Shown one piece after another: positions 30,127-39,542 of a stretch of 64,000 nucleotides of DNA; position 1 is the first letter of the stretch, and every line of letters starts with the position of its first letter. The position numbers were made by a program, and so were the translations under genes. This stretch comes from Candidatus Pantoea haifensis (GTDB taxonomy: Bacteria > Pseudomonadota > Gammaproteobacteria > Enterobacterales > Enterobacteriaceae): NCBI GenBank assembly GCA_018842655.1, contig JAGTWN010000004.1:248001-312000 (forward strand), given 5' to 3'. The notes beneath the pieces are model-generated. The model saw only the letters and a list, made by a program, of their open reading frames with translations, was not told the origin of the DNA and did no database searches.

Positions 30127-31022
30127 TTAATTCAGTGCTTTGTCGTTCGGCGTTTTGAACAGAGCCTTCATGTCGTCAGACAGGGCGAAGTTCATGTTCA
30201 GGTTCTTTGGTGGAATCGGTTGTTTGAACCAGGTATCGAACCATTTCTCCGCCTGACCCGAGGTCTGCGCTTTAGCAATGGTGTCATCCACTAACGTTTT
30301 AAACTGCGCATCGTCTTTACGCAGCATACAGCCGTAAGCTTCTTTCGACTGTGGCGTACCTAAGATTTCCCAGTTGTCTGGTTTCTTCGCTTTGGCGCGC
30401 TCACCCGCTAACAGAGCATCATCCATCATGAAAGCCACTGCGCGACCGGTTTCCAGGGTACGGAAAGAGTCGCCGTGATCTTTAGCACTAATGATGCGCA
30501 TTTCCATTTTTGTTCGTCGTTCAGTTTGTGCAGCAGCACTTCTGACGTGGTTCCCGAGGTAACCACCACCGTTTTGCCTTTCAGATCGGTGAAATCTTTA
30601 ATCGGGCCGCCTTTTTTCACCAGCAAACGTGTACCGATAACAAAGATGGTGTCTGAGAAGGCCGCCTGTTTCTGACGCTCAACGTTGTTGGTGGTAGAGC
30701 CACACTCAAAATCGTAAGTGCCGTTCTGTAACAGCGGAATACGGTTTTGTGAGGTGATCGGAATCATTTTGACTTGCAGGTCAGGTTTGTTCAGCTTCGC
30801 TTTGATGGCGTCCACAATGGCGTTGGAATAGGCCTGGGAATAGCCGACGACTTTTTGCTGGTTGTCATAGTAAGAAAAGGGAACTGATGATTCACGGTGC
30901 CCGACGACGATGACGCCATTGTCATTGATCTTCTTCAGGGTGCCGCTGAGATCTTCCGCCTGGGCCGCTCCTGCTGCTGCGCTTAACAGCAGAAGAGATA
31001 ATGCCACTTTGCGTATCTGCAT
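30127..31022 (-). CDS. gltI: Glutamate/aspartate-binding protein GltI (frameshifted)
   Basis: The periplasmic binding subunit for glutamate and aspartate. The signal peptide is at residues 1-22 (VALSLLLLSAAAGAAQA). The binding core shows VVGHRESSVPFSYYDNQQ, YDFECGSTTNNVERQ and VVVTSGTTSEVLL. The frame breaks at the T5 run 30507-30511; a sixth A in the coding strand yields NDEQKMEMRIISAKDHGDSF and rejoins the rest, about 298 residues. GAAGGAG precedes the start. The leader has a CA-rich element typical of GcvB targets. Confidence 0.94.
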
Positions 31023-31458
31023 GTTCCAACTCCTTCGTATGGAATTTGCTCAGGATATAACCTGCGCTGATTATGATGTTGTGTGTATTTCCTGCTGCTT
31101 TTCTGCTTATCCCACAGCGCAACTGCGCTCAGAATAACCACTAACATAGCGGATTGTTAACGCAATGAAATAAAAAAGTTTCTTTTTTGCGAGGTGTTCC
31201 GCACCAAAAAAAGGCAAAAATTTATCTATGCGCTATAAAGGTGCGCTTCGAATAGCTTTTTTGGTGCAACTCGTCGCCTGTTGCGTCAGCAAACCCTCTG
31301 TCTGTGAAAAACACTGGAATAAATAGCAATCATCGTGCCAGAAACAGGATTTTTCTGAGAAAGCAGCAGAGTCTGCGTCTGAAAAAGGGCAAAGGAGAGG
31401 GATGTGAAGACAAAAAACGGCGAAGGTTAGCTTCGCCGTTTCAGGAAGGCGTTACAGA
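31023..31458 (-). promoter_or_regulatory. gltI leader and promoter region
   Basis: This interval of 436 bases holds no gene. Its part nearest gltI is the leader, with an ATACACACAACATCATAA element (minus strand, about 31074-31090). GcvB uses its GU-rich R1 region to pair with such CA-rich leaders, and gltI is a known GcvB target in enterobacteria. The rest is AT-rich and probably contains the promoter; the far end holds the lnt terminator. Confidence 0.5.
31412..31440 (-). terminator. lnt terminator
   Basis: On the minus strand AACGGCGAAG-ctaac-CTTCGCCGTT is followed by TTTTGTC, about 20 bases after the lnt stop. Confidence 0.88.
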
Positions 31459-32982
31459 TTACTGTCGACGGCGCAGGAAGGCGATGAACGTTGCCAGTAC
31501 CGTTAACAGCCAGACCGGCCAGACGCCGACGCGTGCATAAGGCGTTTCTCCGCTGGTCGGCGTTACCTTATCGGTCAGCACATCGCGGGTAAACTGCGGC
31601 AACATCTTCTCAACGTCACCGTTAGCGTTGACGACGGCTGTTACACCATTGTTGGTGCTGCGCAGCAGCGGTCGGCCTAACTCCAGTGCACGCATACGCG
31701 CCATTTGGAAGTGCTGCCACGGACCGATTGAGTGACCAAACCAGGCATCATTAGAAACGGTTAGCAGAAAATTTGTGTTCGAACGGAAATTTGCCCGCAC
31801 CTGTTCGCCCAGCACGATTTCATAGCAGATGGCGCTGGTGAGGTTATAGCCTGCAACCTGTAGCTGCGGCTGAATGTAAGCCCCACGACTAAAAGAGGAC
31901 ATTGGCAGGTCAAAAAACGGTGCCAGAGGACGCAGCAGATCGGCAAGCGGAACGAATTCGCCAAACGGAACCAGATGGTTTTTTTGATAGCGATTGCTGC
32001 TCAAATAGCTGTAAGGCTGTTCGCCACCCAGCGCGATCACCGTGTTGTAATCGTGATAGCGATTCTGCTCCAGGCGTGAATCAACGATCCCGGTAATCAG
32101 GGCACTGCCGCGCTGGCGCAACTCCTCATCCAGTGAACGCAGGAAAGGTTGCTGATTGCTTTCCAGGTCGGTAATCGCTGATTCAGGCCAGATAATGATC
32201 GGCGTTTTGCCCATCAACGGCTGGCTTAAACCGCTGTAAATACGCAGCGTGTTGAGCAGTTGCTGGGGATCCCACTTCATAGATTGTGGGATGTTGCCTT
32301 GTACCAGTGCGACATCAACGCTGCGCTGCGGCAGCGGTTGATACCACTGTAAATAGCGCAGCGGCCAAGGCAGAGCCAGCAAGACAATCGCGACAATCAG
32401 GCTTTTACCGTTGCGATGTTGCATGGCATGAACCAGGAAACCGGCAACAATCATCAACAGGAAGGTCACTGTTTCTACGCCAGCCAGCGGGGCCAGTCCT
32501 TTCAGCGGGCCATCTATTTGGCTATAGCCAAACTGCAACCAGGGAAAGCCGGTCAGTATCCAGCCGCGCAGAAACTCAGTGATCTGCCACAAAGCGGGTG
32601 CGGCCAGCGCCAGGCGCCACAGTGTCGCACGTGGCCAGAGACGGTTGAGCACCCCCGCAAACAGTGCCGGGTAGAGTGCTAAATAGGCTGCCAGCAGAAT
32701 CACCAGCATGACATTTACCGGACCGGGCATGCCGCCAAAGGTTGCAATACTGACGTAAACCCAGTTGATGCCGCTACCAAACAGGCCAAAACCCCAGACA
32801 AAACCCAGCCCTGTAGCCTGCAGGCTGGTGCGATTAAGCGTCAGGATTTGCAAACCACACAGTGAAATCAGTGCAGCAGGCCAGAAATCATAGGGAGAAA
32901 AGGCCAGGGTGCCGCATGCACCCGTTATTAAAGCCAGCAGTAAGCGTACCCGCTGGCGCGAGTAAAGAGAGGCCAAAGGCAT
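31459..32982 (-). CDS. lnt: Apolipoprotein N-acyltransferase
   Basis: Lnt adds the third acyl chain to lipoproteins in the inner membrane. The start [15 protein letters not shown] at 32982 gives 507 residues like E. coli; the open frame continues 76 codons upstream into corC but that part is out-of-frame corC sequence. About seven membrane helices precede the nitrilase-like periplasmic domain with catalytic Glu ([11 protein letters not shown]), Lys ([12 protein letters not shown]) and Cys ([11 protein letters not shown]). It starts 4 bases after the corC stop. Confidence 0.96.
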   Translation of the reverse strand: MPLASLYSRQRVRLLLALITGACGTLAFSPYDFWPAALISLCGLQILTLNRTSLQATGLGFVWGFGLFGSGINWVYVSIATFGGMPGPVNVMLVILLAAYLALYPALFAGVLNRLWPRATLWRLALAAPALWQITEFLRGWILTGFPWLQFGYSQIDGPLKGLAPLAGVETVTFLLMIVAGFLVHAMQHRNGKSLIVAIVLLALPWPLRYLQWYQPLPQRSVDVALVQGNIPQSMKWDPQQLLNTLRIYSGLSQPLMGKTPIIIWPESAITDLESNQQPFLRSLDEELRQRGSALITGIVDSRLEQNRYHDYNTVIALGGEQPYSYLSSNRYQKNHLVPFGEFVPLADLLRPLAPFFDLPMSSFSRGAYIQPQLQVAGYNLTSAICYEIVLGEQVRANFRSNTNFLLTVSNDAWFGHSIGPWQHFQMARMRALELGRPLLRSTNNGVTAVVNANGDVEKMLPQFTRDVLTDKVTPTSGETPYARVGVWPVWLLTVLATFIAFLRRRQ

Positions 32983-32986
32983 AAAA

Positions 32987-33867
32987 TTATTCGTCTTCCA
33001 GTTGAGGTCGCGGCGAATTTTCCGGAATAGTGACATGAACCTGGATGATACGACGGCTGTCGGCCATTGCGACTTTGAATTGGTAACCATCGATTTCAAT
33101 GTTTTCGCCACGGGCAGGAAGATGACCAAAGCCCTGCATGACCAGGCCGCCAATGGTATCAACCTCTTCATCGCTGAACTGTGTGCCAAACACCTCATTG
33201 AAGTCTTCAATGGGCGTTAACGCACGCACCGTGTAGGTATGACGGTTTAGCTGACGGATATCACGATCTTCTTCATCATCATATTCGTCTTCAATTTCAC
33301 CTACGATCAGCTCCAGGATGTCTTCAATGGTCACCAGGCCGGAAACGCCACCAAACTCATCGATGACAATCGCCATGTGATAGCGTTGGGAGCGAAACTC
33401 TTTCAGCATGCGATCAACACGCTTACTTTCAGGTACAACAACCGCAGGGCGCAGTACTTTTTCGATGCTGAACGGCTCTGATTCGCTGCTCATAAACGGC
33501 AACAAATCTTTGGCCATTAAAATGCCTTCGACATGATCTTTGTCTTCGCTGATTACCGGAAAGCGCGAATGCGCGGATTCGATAATCACGTCAAGACACT
33601 CTTCGAGGTTTTGGTTACGTTTGAGGGTAATCATTTGCGAGCGTGGGATCATGATGTCACGCACGCGCTGCTCCGCGATGTCCAAAACACCTTCCAGCAT
33701 GTCGCGGGTGTCCTGATCAATCAGTTCTTTATTATTAGAATCGCGGATCAATTCCAGCAGTTCGTCACGGCTTTTGGGCTCACCGTGAAACAGTTGGTTG
33801 ATCAACAGGGAAAAGAATCCCTTTTACTACTGGGTGCATCGCTGTTTTGAGAATGGTCGTCGCTCAT
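32987..33867 (-). CDS. corC: CNNM-type transport/CBS domain protein CorC (YbeX, frameshifted)
   Basis: CorC is a cytoplasmic CBS-pair protein linked to magnesium and cobalt efflux with CorA. Two CBS domains ([33 protein letters not shown]) and a C-terminal CorC/HlyC domain ([20 protein letters not shown]) are clear. The true start is [14 protein letters not shown] at 33867; the T4 run at 33822-33825 is one short, and a fifth A in the coding strand restores [19 protein letters not shown]. Repaired length is about 293 residues. Confidence 0.93.
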
Positions 33868-33903
33868 GGCGGTTTTTAAAGATCTCTCGGGTGAGGTAAT
33901 TGA

Positions 33904-33927
33904 GCTGTCAGCGTTCTCGCTGACAGC
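33904..33927. other. Perfect hairpin between ybeY and corC
   Basis: GCTGTCAGCG and CGCTGACAGC form a 10-bp stem with a 4-base loop in the 81-base gap between ybeY stop and corC start. No T-tract follows on the minus strand, so it may protect or process the ybeZ-ybeY-corC-lnt transcript. Confidence 0.6.
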
Positions 33928-33948
33928 AGGATGGCCTGATCCAGCGGA

Positions 33949-34421
33949 TCAGGCGTCTTCTTTCTCCGAAATGTACGGATCAGGATAACCAAGAGCAAGC
34001 ATTATCTCGGTCTCCAGGCTTTCCATTTCTTCGGCTTCGTCATCTTCAATGTGGTCATAGCCCAATAAATGCAGCGTGCCATGTACCACCATGTGTGCCC
34101 AGTGCGCCTCGACAGTTTTACCTTGTTCAGCAGCCTCTTGCTCAACAACCTGACGACAAATAATCAGGTCGCCCAGCAGAGGAAGCTCAATGCCAGGGGC
34201 GCTTCGAACGGGAATGACAACACGTTAGTTGGCTTATCTTTACCGCGATAAGTCAGATTAAGCTCATGACTTTCGGCTTCATCAACCAAACGAATGGTGA
34301 CTTCACTTTCAGGCTGGAAAGGCGTTACCGCTGCTTCAAGCCAGCGTTGAAACTGGGCTTCTTCTGGCAAGCCGTCGTTGTGCTCGCAGGCGAGCTGAAG
34401 ATCAAGAATGACCGAACTCAT
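33949..34421 (-). CDS. ybeY: Endoribonuclease YbeY (frameshifted)
   Basis: YbeY is a metal-dependent RNase of 16S rRNA 3' maturation and ribosome quality control. The N-terminal part ([15 protein letters not shown] ... [10 protein letters not shown]) is in one frame; the zinc-binding motif [11 protein letters not shown] with the family H-x3-H-x5-H pattern is in another. The break is the G4 run 34196-34199; one more C in coding sense gives [15 protein letters not shown]. The protein then ends [10 protein letters not shown] and has about 157 residues. It overlaps the ybeZ stop. Confidence 0.93.
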
Positions 34422-35497
34422 TTGCTCTCCTGCGAAACGGCCTGAGCGGCCAGTGCTTCGCGTTTACGTTCTTCTGCCTGATGATCGCGGCGTTTTTGAT
34501 CCGCTTCTTCCCAGGCCTCGTAGGCATTAACGATGCGGGCCACCACCGGATGACGGACAACGTCTTCACTGTGGAAGAAGTTAAAGCTGATCTCTTCCAC
34601 TTCAGAGAGCACTTCAATGGCATGACGCAGGCCAGATTTAGTGTGGCGCGGCAAGTCAATCTGCGTCACATCCCCGGTGATGACCGCTTTGGAGTTAAAC
34701 CCGATACGCGTCAGAAACATTTTCATCTGTTCAATGGTGGTGTTCTGACTTTCATCCAAAATGATAAACGCATCATTGAGGGTGCGGCCGCGCATATAGG
34801 CAAGCGGGGCAACTTCAATGACGTTGCGCTCCATGAGTTTTTCAACTCGCTCAAAGCCCAGCATTTCAAACAGCGCATCGTACAGCGGACGCAGATAAGG
34901 GTCGACTTTCTGGCTCAGGTCACCCGGCAGAAAGCCCAGTTTTTCACCCGCTTCTACCGCGGGACGCGTTAACAGAATACGCCGGATTTCCTGACGCTCC
35001 AGCGCATCAACGGCGGCTGCAACGGCCAGATAGGTTTTACCCGTGCCCGCAGGGCCGACACCAAAGGTGATGTCATGGTCAAGGATGTTAGCGATGTACT
35101 GCGCCTGATTAGGCGTCCGTGGCTTAATAACACCGCGCTTGGTTTTAATGTTTACCGCTTTGCCATATTCTGGCACGCTTTCGGCGGTTTGCTCTAGCAC
35201 GCGGCTTTCTTTGATCGCCAGATGAATTTGTTCTGGTTCGATATCGGGTATGTCACCGCGTACCGGGGCGGTATCCACGTACAGCGTACGCAAGATGTCT
35301 GCAGCGGCGTTTACGCAAAGTGTGCGTCCAACCAGTTTGAAAACATTGTCACGACGATTGATTTCAATACCCAGACGACGTTCCAGCTGTTTTACATTGT
35401 CATCAAATGGACCACACAGGCTCATCAGACGGCTGTTATCGGCCGGTTCAAGGGCGATTTCACGAGTTTCGATATTCAAACGAATCCTTTGGGTCAC
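34418..35497 (-). CDS. ybeZ: PhoH family ATPase YbeZ
   Basis: A 359-residue PhoH-like NTPase that works with YbeY in ribosome metabolism. The N-terminal KH-like domain ([20 protein letters not shown]) is followed by Walker [14 protein letters not shown], then [20 protein letters not shown] (Walker B) and the helicase-like [12 protein letters not shown]. The stop overlaps the ybeY start by 4 bases. Confidence 0.96.
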   Translation of the reverse strand: MTQRIRLNIETREIALEPADNSRLMSLCGPFDDNVKQLERRLGIEINRRDNVFKLVGRTLCVNAAADILRTLYVDTAPVRGDIPDIEPEQIHLAIKESRVLEQTAESVPEYGKAVNIKTKRGVIKPRTPNQAQYIANILDHDITFGVGPAGTGKTYLAVAAAVDALERQEIRRILLTRPAVEAGEKLGFLPGDLSQKVDPYLRPLYDALFEMLGFERVEKLMERNVIEVAPLAYMRGRTLNDAFIILDESQNTTIEQMKMFLTRIGFNSKAVITGDVTQIDLPRHTKSGLRHAIEVLSEVEEISFNFFHSEDVVRHPVVARIVNAYEAWEEADQKRRDHQAEERKREALAAQAVSQESK

Positions 35498-35688
35498 TCA
35501 GGGCCAGTTGAGATGTGTGTTTGGTGCAGCGTTTGGCTTAACCAAATGCACCATAACGAAATTATTTATGTGGTAAAGCCTGGGCGCAAGCTTTAGAAAG
35601 GATATTTGGGCGGCAGTTTCAGAAACCAAGTGCAATAAACTGAAATTAGCGGCAGCGTTATGCGCGCTGCCGCAGAGTAAAGCAGATA

Positions 35689-37112
35689 TCAAGGCTGGAA
35701 CGTGCCAACACCGATCTCATTCTCTTTGCGCGTACGCGCAATCACAGAGGCCGGGCTTTCAACGACGCGAAGACCCATTTCATCTTCGGTGCGCACCAGC
35801 TTACCGCGCAGCGAGTTGGCGTAGACATCAACGATTTCGACATCAACGAACTTGCCGATCATGTCCGGTGAACCTTCAAAATTCACCACGCGGTTATTTT
35901 CGGTGCGGCCTGAAACTTCCATCACATTTTTACGCGAGATACCTTCTACCAGAATACGTTGCACGCTGCCAAGCATGCGACGGCTCCAGGCTTGTGCCTG
36001 CTGGTTGATGCGGTCCTGCAAAATGTAGAGACGCTGTTTTTCTCTTCTTCGCTGACGTCATCCGGTAAATCAGCAGCCGGTGTGCCCGGACGTGCAGAGT
36101 AGATAAAGCTGAAACTCATGTCGAAATTCACATCGGCAATCAGTTTCATGGTCTGTTCGAAATCCTGCTGGGTTTCACCCGGGAAGCCGATAATGAAGTC
36201 AGAGCTGATCTGGATTTCCGGACGAGCAGCGCGCAGCTTACGGATAATCGCTTTGTATTCCAGCGCCGTATGGGCACGCTTCATCAGCGTCAGAATACGG
36301 TCTGCGCCACTCTGTACCGGCAAATGCAGGAAGCTCACCAGTTCAGGGGTATCGCGGTAGACTTCAATGATGTCATCAGTAAATTCAATCGGATGGCTGG
36401 TGGTAAAGCGAATGCGATCGATACCGTCAATAGCCGCAACCAAACGCAGGAGTTCAGCGAAGGTGCAGATTTCACCATCAAAAGTGGCGCCACGATAGGC
36501 GTTAACGTTCTGACCGAGCAGGTTAACTTCGCGCACGCCTTGCGCTGCCAGCTGAGCAATTTCCAACAGAATGTCATCGCTCGGACGGCTGACTTCCTCA
36601 CCACGGGTGTAAGGCACCACGCAGAAAGTACAATATTTATTACAACCTTCCATAATGGAGACAAAGGCCGTTGGGCCTTCAGCACGCGGTTCTGGCAGGC
36701 GGTCGAACTTTTCGATTTCCGGGAAGCTGATATCGACAACTGGACTCTTGCTGCCACGTACGCTGTTGATCATTTCAGGCAGACGGTGCAGCGTTTGTGG
36801 TCCAAACACGATATCGACGTAATGTGCGCGCTGGCGGATATGATCCCCTTCCTGCGACGCCACGCAGCCGCCGACGCCGATGATCAAATCAGGGTTGCGC
36901 TCTTTTAAGGTTTTCCAGCGGCCCAACTGATGGAAAACTTTTTCCTGCGCTTTCTCGCGAATAGAGCAGGTGTTGAGCAGCAGAACATCCGCATCTTCCG
37001 CTTCCTCGGTCAGAGTGTAGCCATGCGTGCTGTTCAGCAAGTCAGCCATCTTAGATGAATCGTATTCATTCATCTGACAGCCCCAGGTTTTGATATGCAG
37101 TTTTTTCGTCAT
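35689..37112 (-). CDS. miaB: tRNA-2-methylthio-N6-dimethylallyladenosine synthase MiaB (frameshifted)
   Basis: This radical SAM methylthiotransferase modifies A37. The UPF0004 cluster cysteines C12, C49 and C83 and the SAM-cluster cysteines C157, C161 and C164 (CNKYCTFC) are present, and the TRAM domain lies at the C terminus. I use [13 protein letters not shown] at 37112; MASS at 37124 is possible, and the longer frame to 37364 overlaps ubiF. The T5 run at 36037-36041 is one short; a sixth A restores [20 protein letters not shown]. Full length is about 474 residues. Confidence 0.95.
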
Positions 37113-37288
37113 CGAACTAGCCATTGATTCAGTGCAGTGAAGTGCAGGGCGCGTATTGTAATGCTTTGCTGCTGTTGTGACCAGCCTAAGGGCTTTTCTG
37201 ATCGTGCCAGATTTTTTTCCGGTACACTTTGCCCTAATCATCCCACTCGCTGCACAGGCTGGCGGGGAAATGCAGAAGGATATGAGCA

Positions 37289-38461
37289 ATGCAGAATAAC
37301 CATTTTGATGTCGTGGTCGTCGGCGGCGGCATGGTCGGCGCGGCGCTGGCATGCGGATTAGCACTTCATCAGTTTCGTGTGGCGGTCGTTGAAAAAGCAG
37401 AACCCGCGCCTTATGTGCCAGACAGCGAGCCTGACTTACGTATTTCGGCGATTGGTTCTTCTTCGGTCGCGTTACTGAAACAACTGGATGTCTGGTCTCG
37501 CGTTGAGGCGATGCGCTGCGCGCCGTATCGCAAGCTGGAAACCTGGGAGTGGCAAACTGCTCAGGTCAATTTTGATGCAGCATCGCTTGGCTTACCTGAG
37601 CTTGGCTTTATGGTTGAGAACGCCGTGTTGCAGCGCGCACTGTGGGAGCGGATGCAGCAACTTGATGTAACGGTGATCTCTCCTGCCACGCTGGAACTGC
37701 TTCAGTCCGAAAATGGCGGCTGGCGGGTAAGTTTGAATGATGAACAGGTTTTGCATACACGTTTGGTCGTGGGGGCAGATGGTGCAAACTCGCAGGTGAG
37801 ACAGATGTCGGGCATTGGAATCCACGGCTGGAGTTATGCGCAGTCATGTTTGCTGATTAGCGTGACCTGTGAACATCCCGCAGGCGATACAACCTGGCAA
37901 CATTTTACCCCGCAGGGGCCACGCGCGTTTCTGCCGCTGTATGGTAATCGTGCCTCGCTGGTGTGGTATGACTCGCCTGCACGTATTCGACAGTTGCAGA
38001 CACTGGCGCTGCCGCAGCTGGAAAAAGAGATCGCCGCACACTTTCCGGCACGTTTAGGCCGTTTCAAGGCACATGGCGCAGCCGGTTTTCCGTTGGTACG
38101 CCGTCACGCCTCGCGTTATGTCTTACCCGGCCTGGCGCTGGTTGGAGATGCTGCTCACACTATCAATCCACTGGCGGGGCAGGGTGTAAATTTAGGCTAT
38201 CGGGATATTGATGCGTTAATCGACGTGTTGACAGAAGCAAAGAGCAAAGCTGAAGACTGGGCTGCTGAACGCATATTGCAGCGTTATCAACGTCAGCGCC
38301 GTAGAGATAATCTGTTGATGCAGAGCGGCATGGATCTCTTCTATTTTGCGTTTAGTAATCACTTGCCGCCGCTGAAGCTGGTGCGGAATTTAGGGCTGAT
38401 AGCCGCAGAGCATTCCGGCGTGTTAAAGCGTCAGGCGTTGCGTTATGCGTTAGGACTTTGA
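37289..38461 (+). CDS. ubiF: 2-octaprenyl-3-methyl-6-methoxy-1,4-benzoquinol hydroxylase
   Basis: This FAD-dependent monooxygenase acts in ubiquinone synthesis. The Rossmann motif [17 protein letters not shown] begins near residue 7, the second FAD motif [20 protein letters not shown] is around residue 280, and the middle DG motif is [12 protein letters not shown]. Length 390 fits. It is divergent from miaB as in E. coli and lies just before the tRNA operon's terminator side. Confidence 0.95.
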   Translation: MQNNHFDVVVVGGGMVGAALACGLALHQFRVAVVEKAEPAPYVPDSEPDLRISAIGSSSVALLKQLDVWSRVEAMRCAPYRKLETWEWQTAQVNFDAASLGLPELGFMVENAVLQRALWERMQQLDVTVISPATLELLQSENGGWRVSLNDEQVLHTRLVVGADGANSQVRQMSGIGIHGWSYAQSCLLISVTCEHPAGDTTWQHFTPQGPRAFLPLYGNRASLVWYDSPARIRQLQTLALPQLEKEIAAHFPARLGRFKAHGAAGFPLVRRHASRYVLPGLALVGDAAHTINPLAGQGVNLGYRDIDALIDVLTEAKSKAEDWAAERILQRYQRQRRRDNLLMQSGMDLFYFAFSNHLPPLKLVRNLGLIAAEHSGVLKRQALRYALGL

Positions 38462-38630
38462 GTGTGCGATAAATCTTCAGGCCAGGGAGGGTTTGCTGAT
38501 CGCCAGAAAGGCCCGCACGCGCTGCTCTTCAGGTAAGCCAGGCCGGGCCTGTTGGCTAAGGAGTGGCTATTGAAAAGCAAGCACAGCGATGGTGTTAACT
38601 CAGGAAATTCATGCCCAGACGGCAGAAACA

Positions 38631-38656
38631 ACAAAGCCCGCAAAAGCGGGCTTTGT
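38631..38656 (-). terminator. tRNA operon terminator
   Basis: On the minus strand, ACAAAGCCCGC-tttt-GCGGGCTTTGT (11-bp stem) followed by TGTTTCTG, about 10 bases after the last tRNA. Confidence 0.75.
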
Positions 38657-38665
38657 TATGCAATT

Positions 38666-38740
38666 TGGCTGGGGTGCAGGGATTCGAACCCCGGAATGCT
38701 GGTATCAGAAACCAGTGCCTTACCGCTTGGCGACACCCCA
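38666..38740 (-). tRNA. glnX: tRNA-Gln (CTG)
   Basis: 75 bases including encoded CCA. The acceptor TGGGGTG pairs with CACCCCA, the anticodon loop is TTCTGAT (anticodon CTG) and the T-arm is GGGTTCGAATCCC-like. It is identical to the copy at 38768-38842. Last of seven tRNAs; the order equals E. coli metT-leuW-glnU-glnW-metU-glnV-glnX. Confidence 0.97.
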
Positions 38741-38767
38741 ATGGTGTAAATCAAATTGTCTTTAATA

Positions 38768-38842
38768 TGGCTGGGGTGCAGGGATTCGAACCCCGGAATG
38801 CTGGTATCAGAAACCAGTGCCTTACCGCTTGGCGACACCCCA
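38768..38842 (-). tRNA. glnV: tRNA-Gln (CTG)
   Basis: 75 bases with encoded CCA and anticodon CTG, identical to the neighbouring copy at 38666-38740. This pair is the site of classical amber suppressor mutations in E. coli. Confidence 0.97.
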
Positions 38843-38848
38843 AGAAAA

Positions 38849-38925
38849 TGGTGGCTACGACGGGAATCGAACCTGTGACCCCAGCATTATGAGTGCTGTG
38901 CTCTAACCAGCTGAGCTACGTAGCC
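38849..38925 (-). tRNA. metU: tRNA-Met (CAT), elongator
   Basis: 77 bases with encoded CCA, acceptor GGCTACG/CGTAGCC, anticodon loop CTCATAA and D-arm AGCTCAGCTGGTTAGAGC. Presence of a paired first base and the sequence match elongator methionine tRNA, not the initiator. Identical to 39251-39327. Confidence 0.97.
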
Positions 38926-38947
38926 AAATTGTAACGCTTTTCGATGA

Positions 38948-39022
38948 TGGCTGGGATACCTGGATTCGAACCAGGGAATGCCGGTATCAAAAACCGGTGC
39001 CTTACCGCTTGGCGATATCCCA
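38948..39022 (-). tRNA. glnW: tRNA-Gln (TTG), acceptor variant
   Basis: 75 bases with encoded CCA and anticodon loop TTTTGAT. It differs from the other TTG copy by a compensated change in the acceptor stem: TGGGATA pairs with TATCCCA in place of TGGGGTA with TACCCCA. Confidence 0.97.
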
Positions 39023-39060
39023 TTCGTCGACTCGCATGTACGCGAGAAAACATCGAAAAT

Positions 39061-39135
39061 TGGCTGGGGTACCTGGATTCGAACCAGGGAATGCCGGTAT
39101 CAAAAACCGGTGCCTTACCGCTTGGCGATACCCCA
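39061..39135 (-). tRNA. glnU: tRNA-Gln (TTG)
   Basis: 75 bases with encoded CCA, acceptor TGGGGTA/TACCCCA and anticodon TTG. It has the same acceptor stem as E. coli glnU and glnW. Confidence 0.97.
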
Positions 39136-39157
39136 TCCACGCTGCCGAATCATGAAA

Positions 39158-39242
39158 TGGTGCGGGAGGCGAGACTTGAACTCGCACACCTTGCGGCGCC
39201 AGAACCTAAATCTGGTGCGTCTACCAATTTCGCCACTCCCGC
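39158..39242 (-). tRNA. leuW: tRNA-Leu (TAG)
   Basis: 85 bases including the long variable arm of a class II tRNA (GCGCCGCAAGGTGTG region) and encoded CCA. Acceptor GCGGGAG/CTCCCGC, anticodon loop TTTAGGT (anticodon TAG). Confidence 0.97.
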
Positions 39243-39250
39243 AAAAAAGA

Positions 39251-39327
39251 TGGTGGCTACGACGGGAATCGAACCTGTGACCCCAGCATTATGAGTGCTG
39301 TGCTCTAACCAGCTGAGCTACGTAGCC
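39251..39327 (-). tRNA. metT: tRNA-Met (CAT), elongator
   Basis: 77 bases with encoded CCA, identical to the copy at 38849-38925. It is the first tRNA of the operon, about 40 bases after a strong promoter. Confidence 0.97.
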
Positions 39328-39366
39328 ATCTTTTTTCGCGTTACCTTCATCGGCGTTGCGGGGCGC

Positions 39367-39395
39367 ATTATGCGGAGTTGACCACACAGCGTCAA
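39367..39395 (-). promoter_or_regulatory. Stable-RNA promoter of the tRNA operon
   Basis: On the minus strand TTGACG (39390-39395) and CATAAT (39367-39372) are separated by exactly 17 bases, followed by the GC-rich discriminator GCGCCCCGC. A GC-rich discriminator at a stable-RNA promoter is the known mark of stringent (ppGpp/DksA) control. Confidence 0.85.
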
Positions 39396-39497
39396 CAAGT
39401 TTTTTGTCGTTTTTCGCCTTAAATTGCCTGTTTGACTGGCTTGTAACCAGCATGGTGGTTTATTCGTCAATTATTCAGCGATTACAAGGCTAACGGC

Positions 39498-39525
39498 AAA
39501 AAATGGACCCGCCAGGGCCCATTTT
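39498..39525 (-). terminator. asnB terminator
   Basis: On the minus strand AAAATGGGCCC-tggc-GGGTCCATTTT (one mismatch) runs into six T, about 20 bases after the asnB stop. Confidence 0.85.
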
Positions 39526-39542
39526 ATGTTGCTGTATTGCGC

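Noticed and set aside
32983-33210. N-terminal extension of Lnt by 76 residues
   Set aside because: It is out-of-frame corC sequence; homology and spacing place the start at 32982.
35946-36060. Programmed frameshift in miaB and similar genes
   Set aside because: Breaks occur in many unrelated genes, always as a missing base in a run and without slippery heptamers or downstream stimulators.
37113-37364. N-terminal extension of MiaB
   Set aside because: It runs into the 5' part of ubiF on the other strand; the family begins [12 protein letters not shown].
38666-39327. Regularly spaced near-identical repeats resembling an array, and open frames reading repeated peptide blocks through them
   Set aside because: Each unit folds as a tRNA with CCA end and proper anticodon loop; the open frames are translations of tRNA genes.
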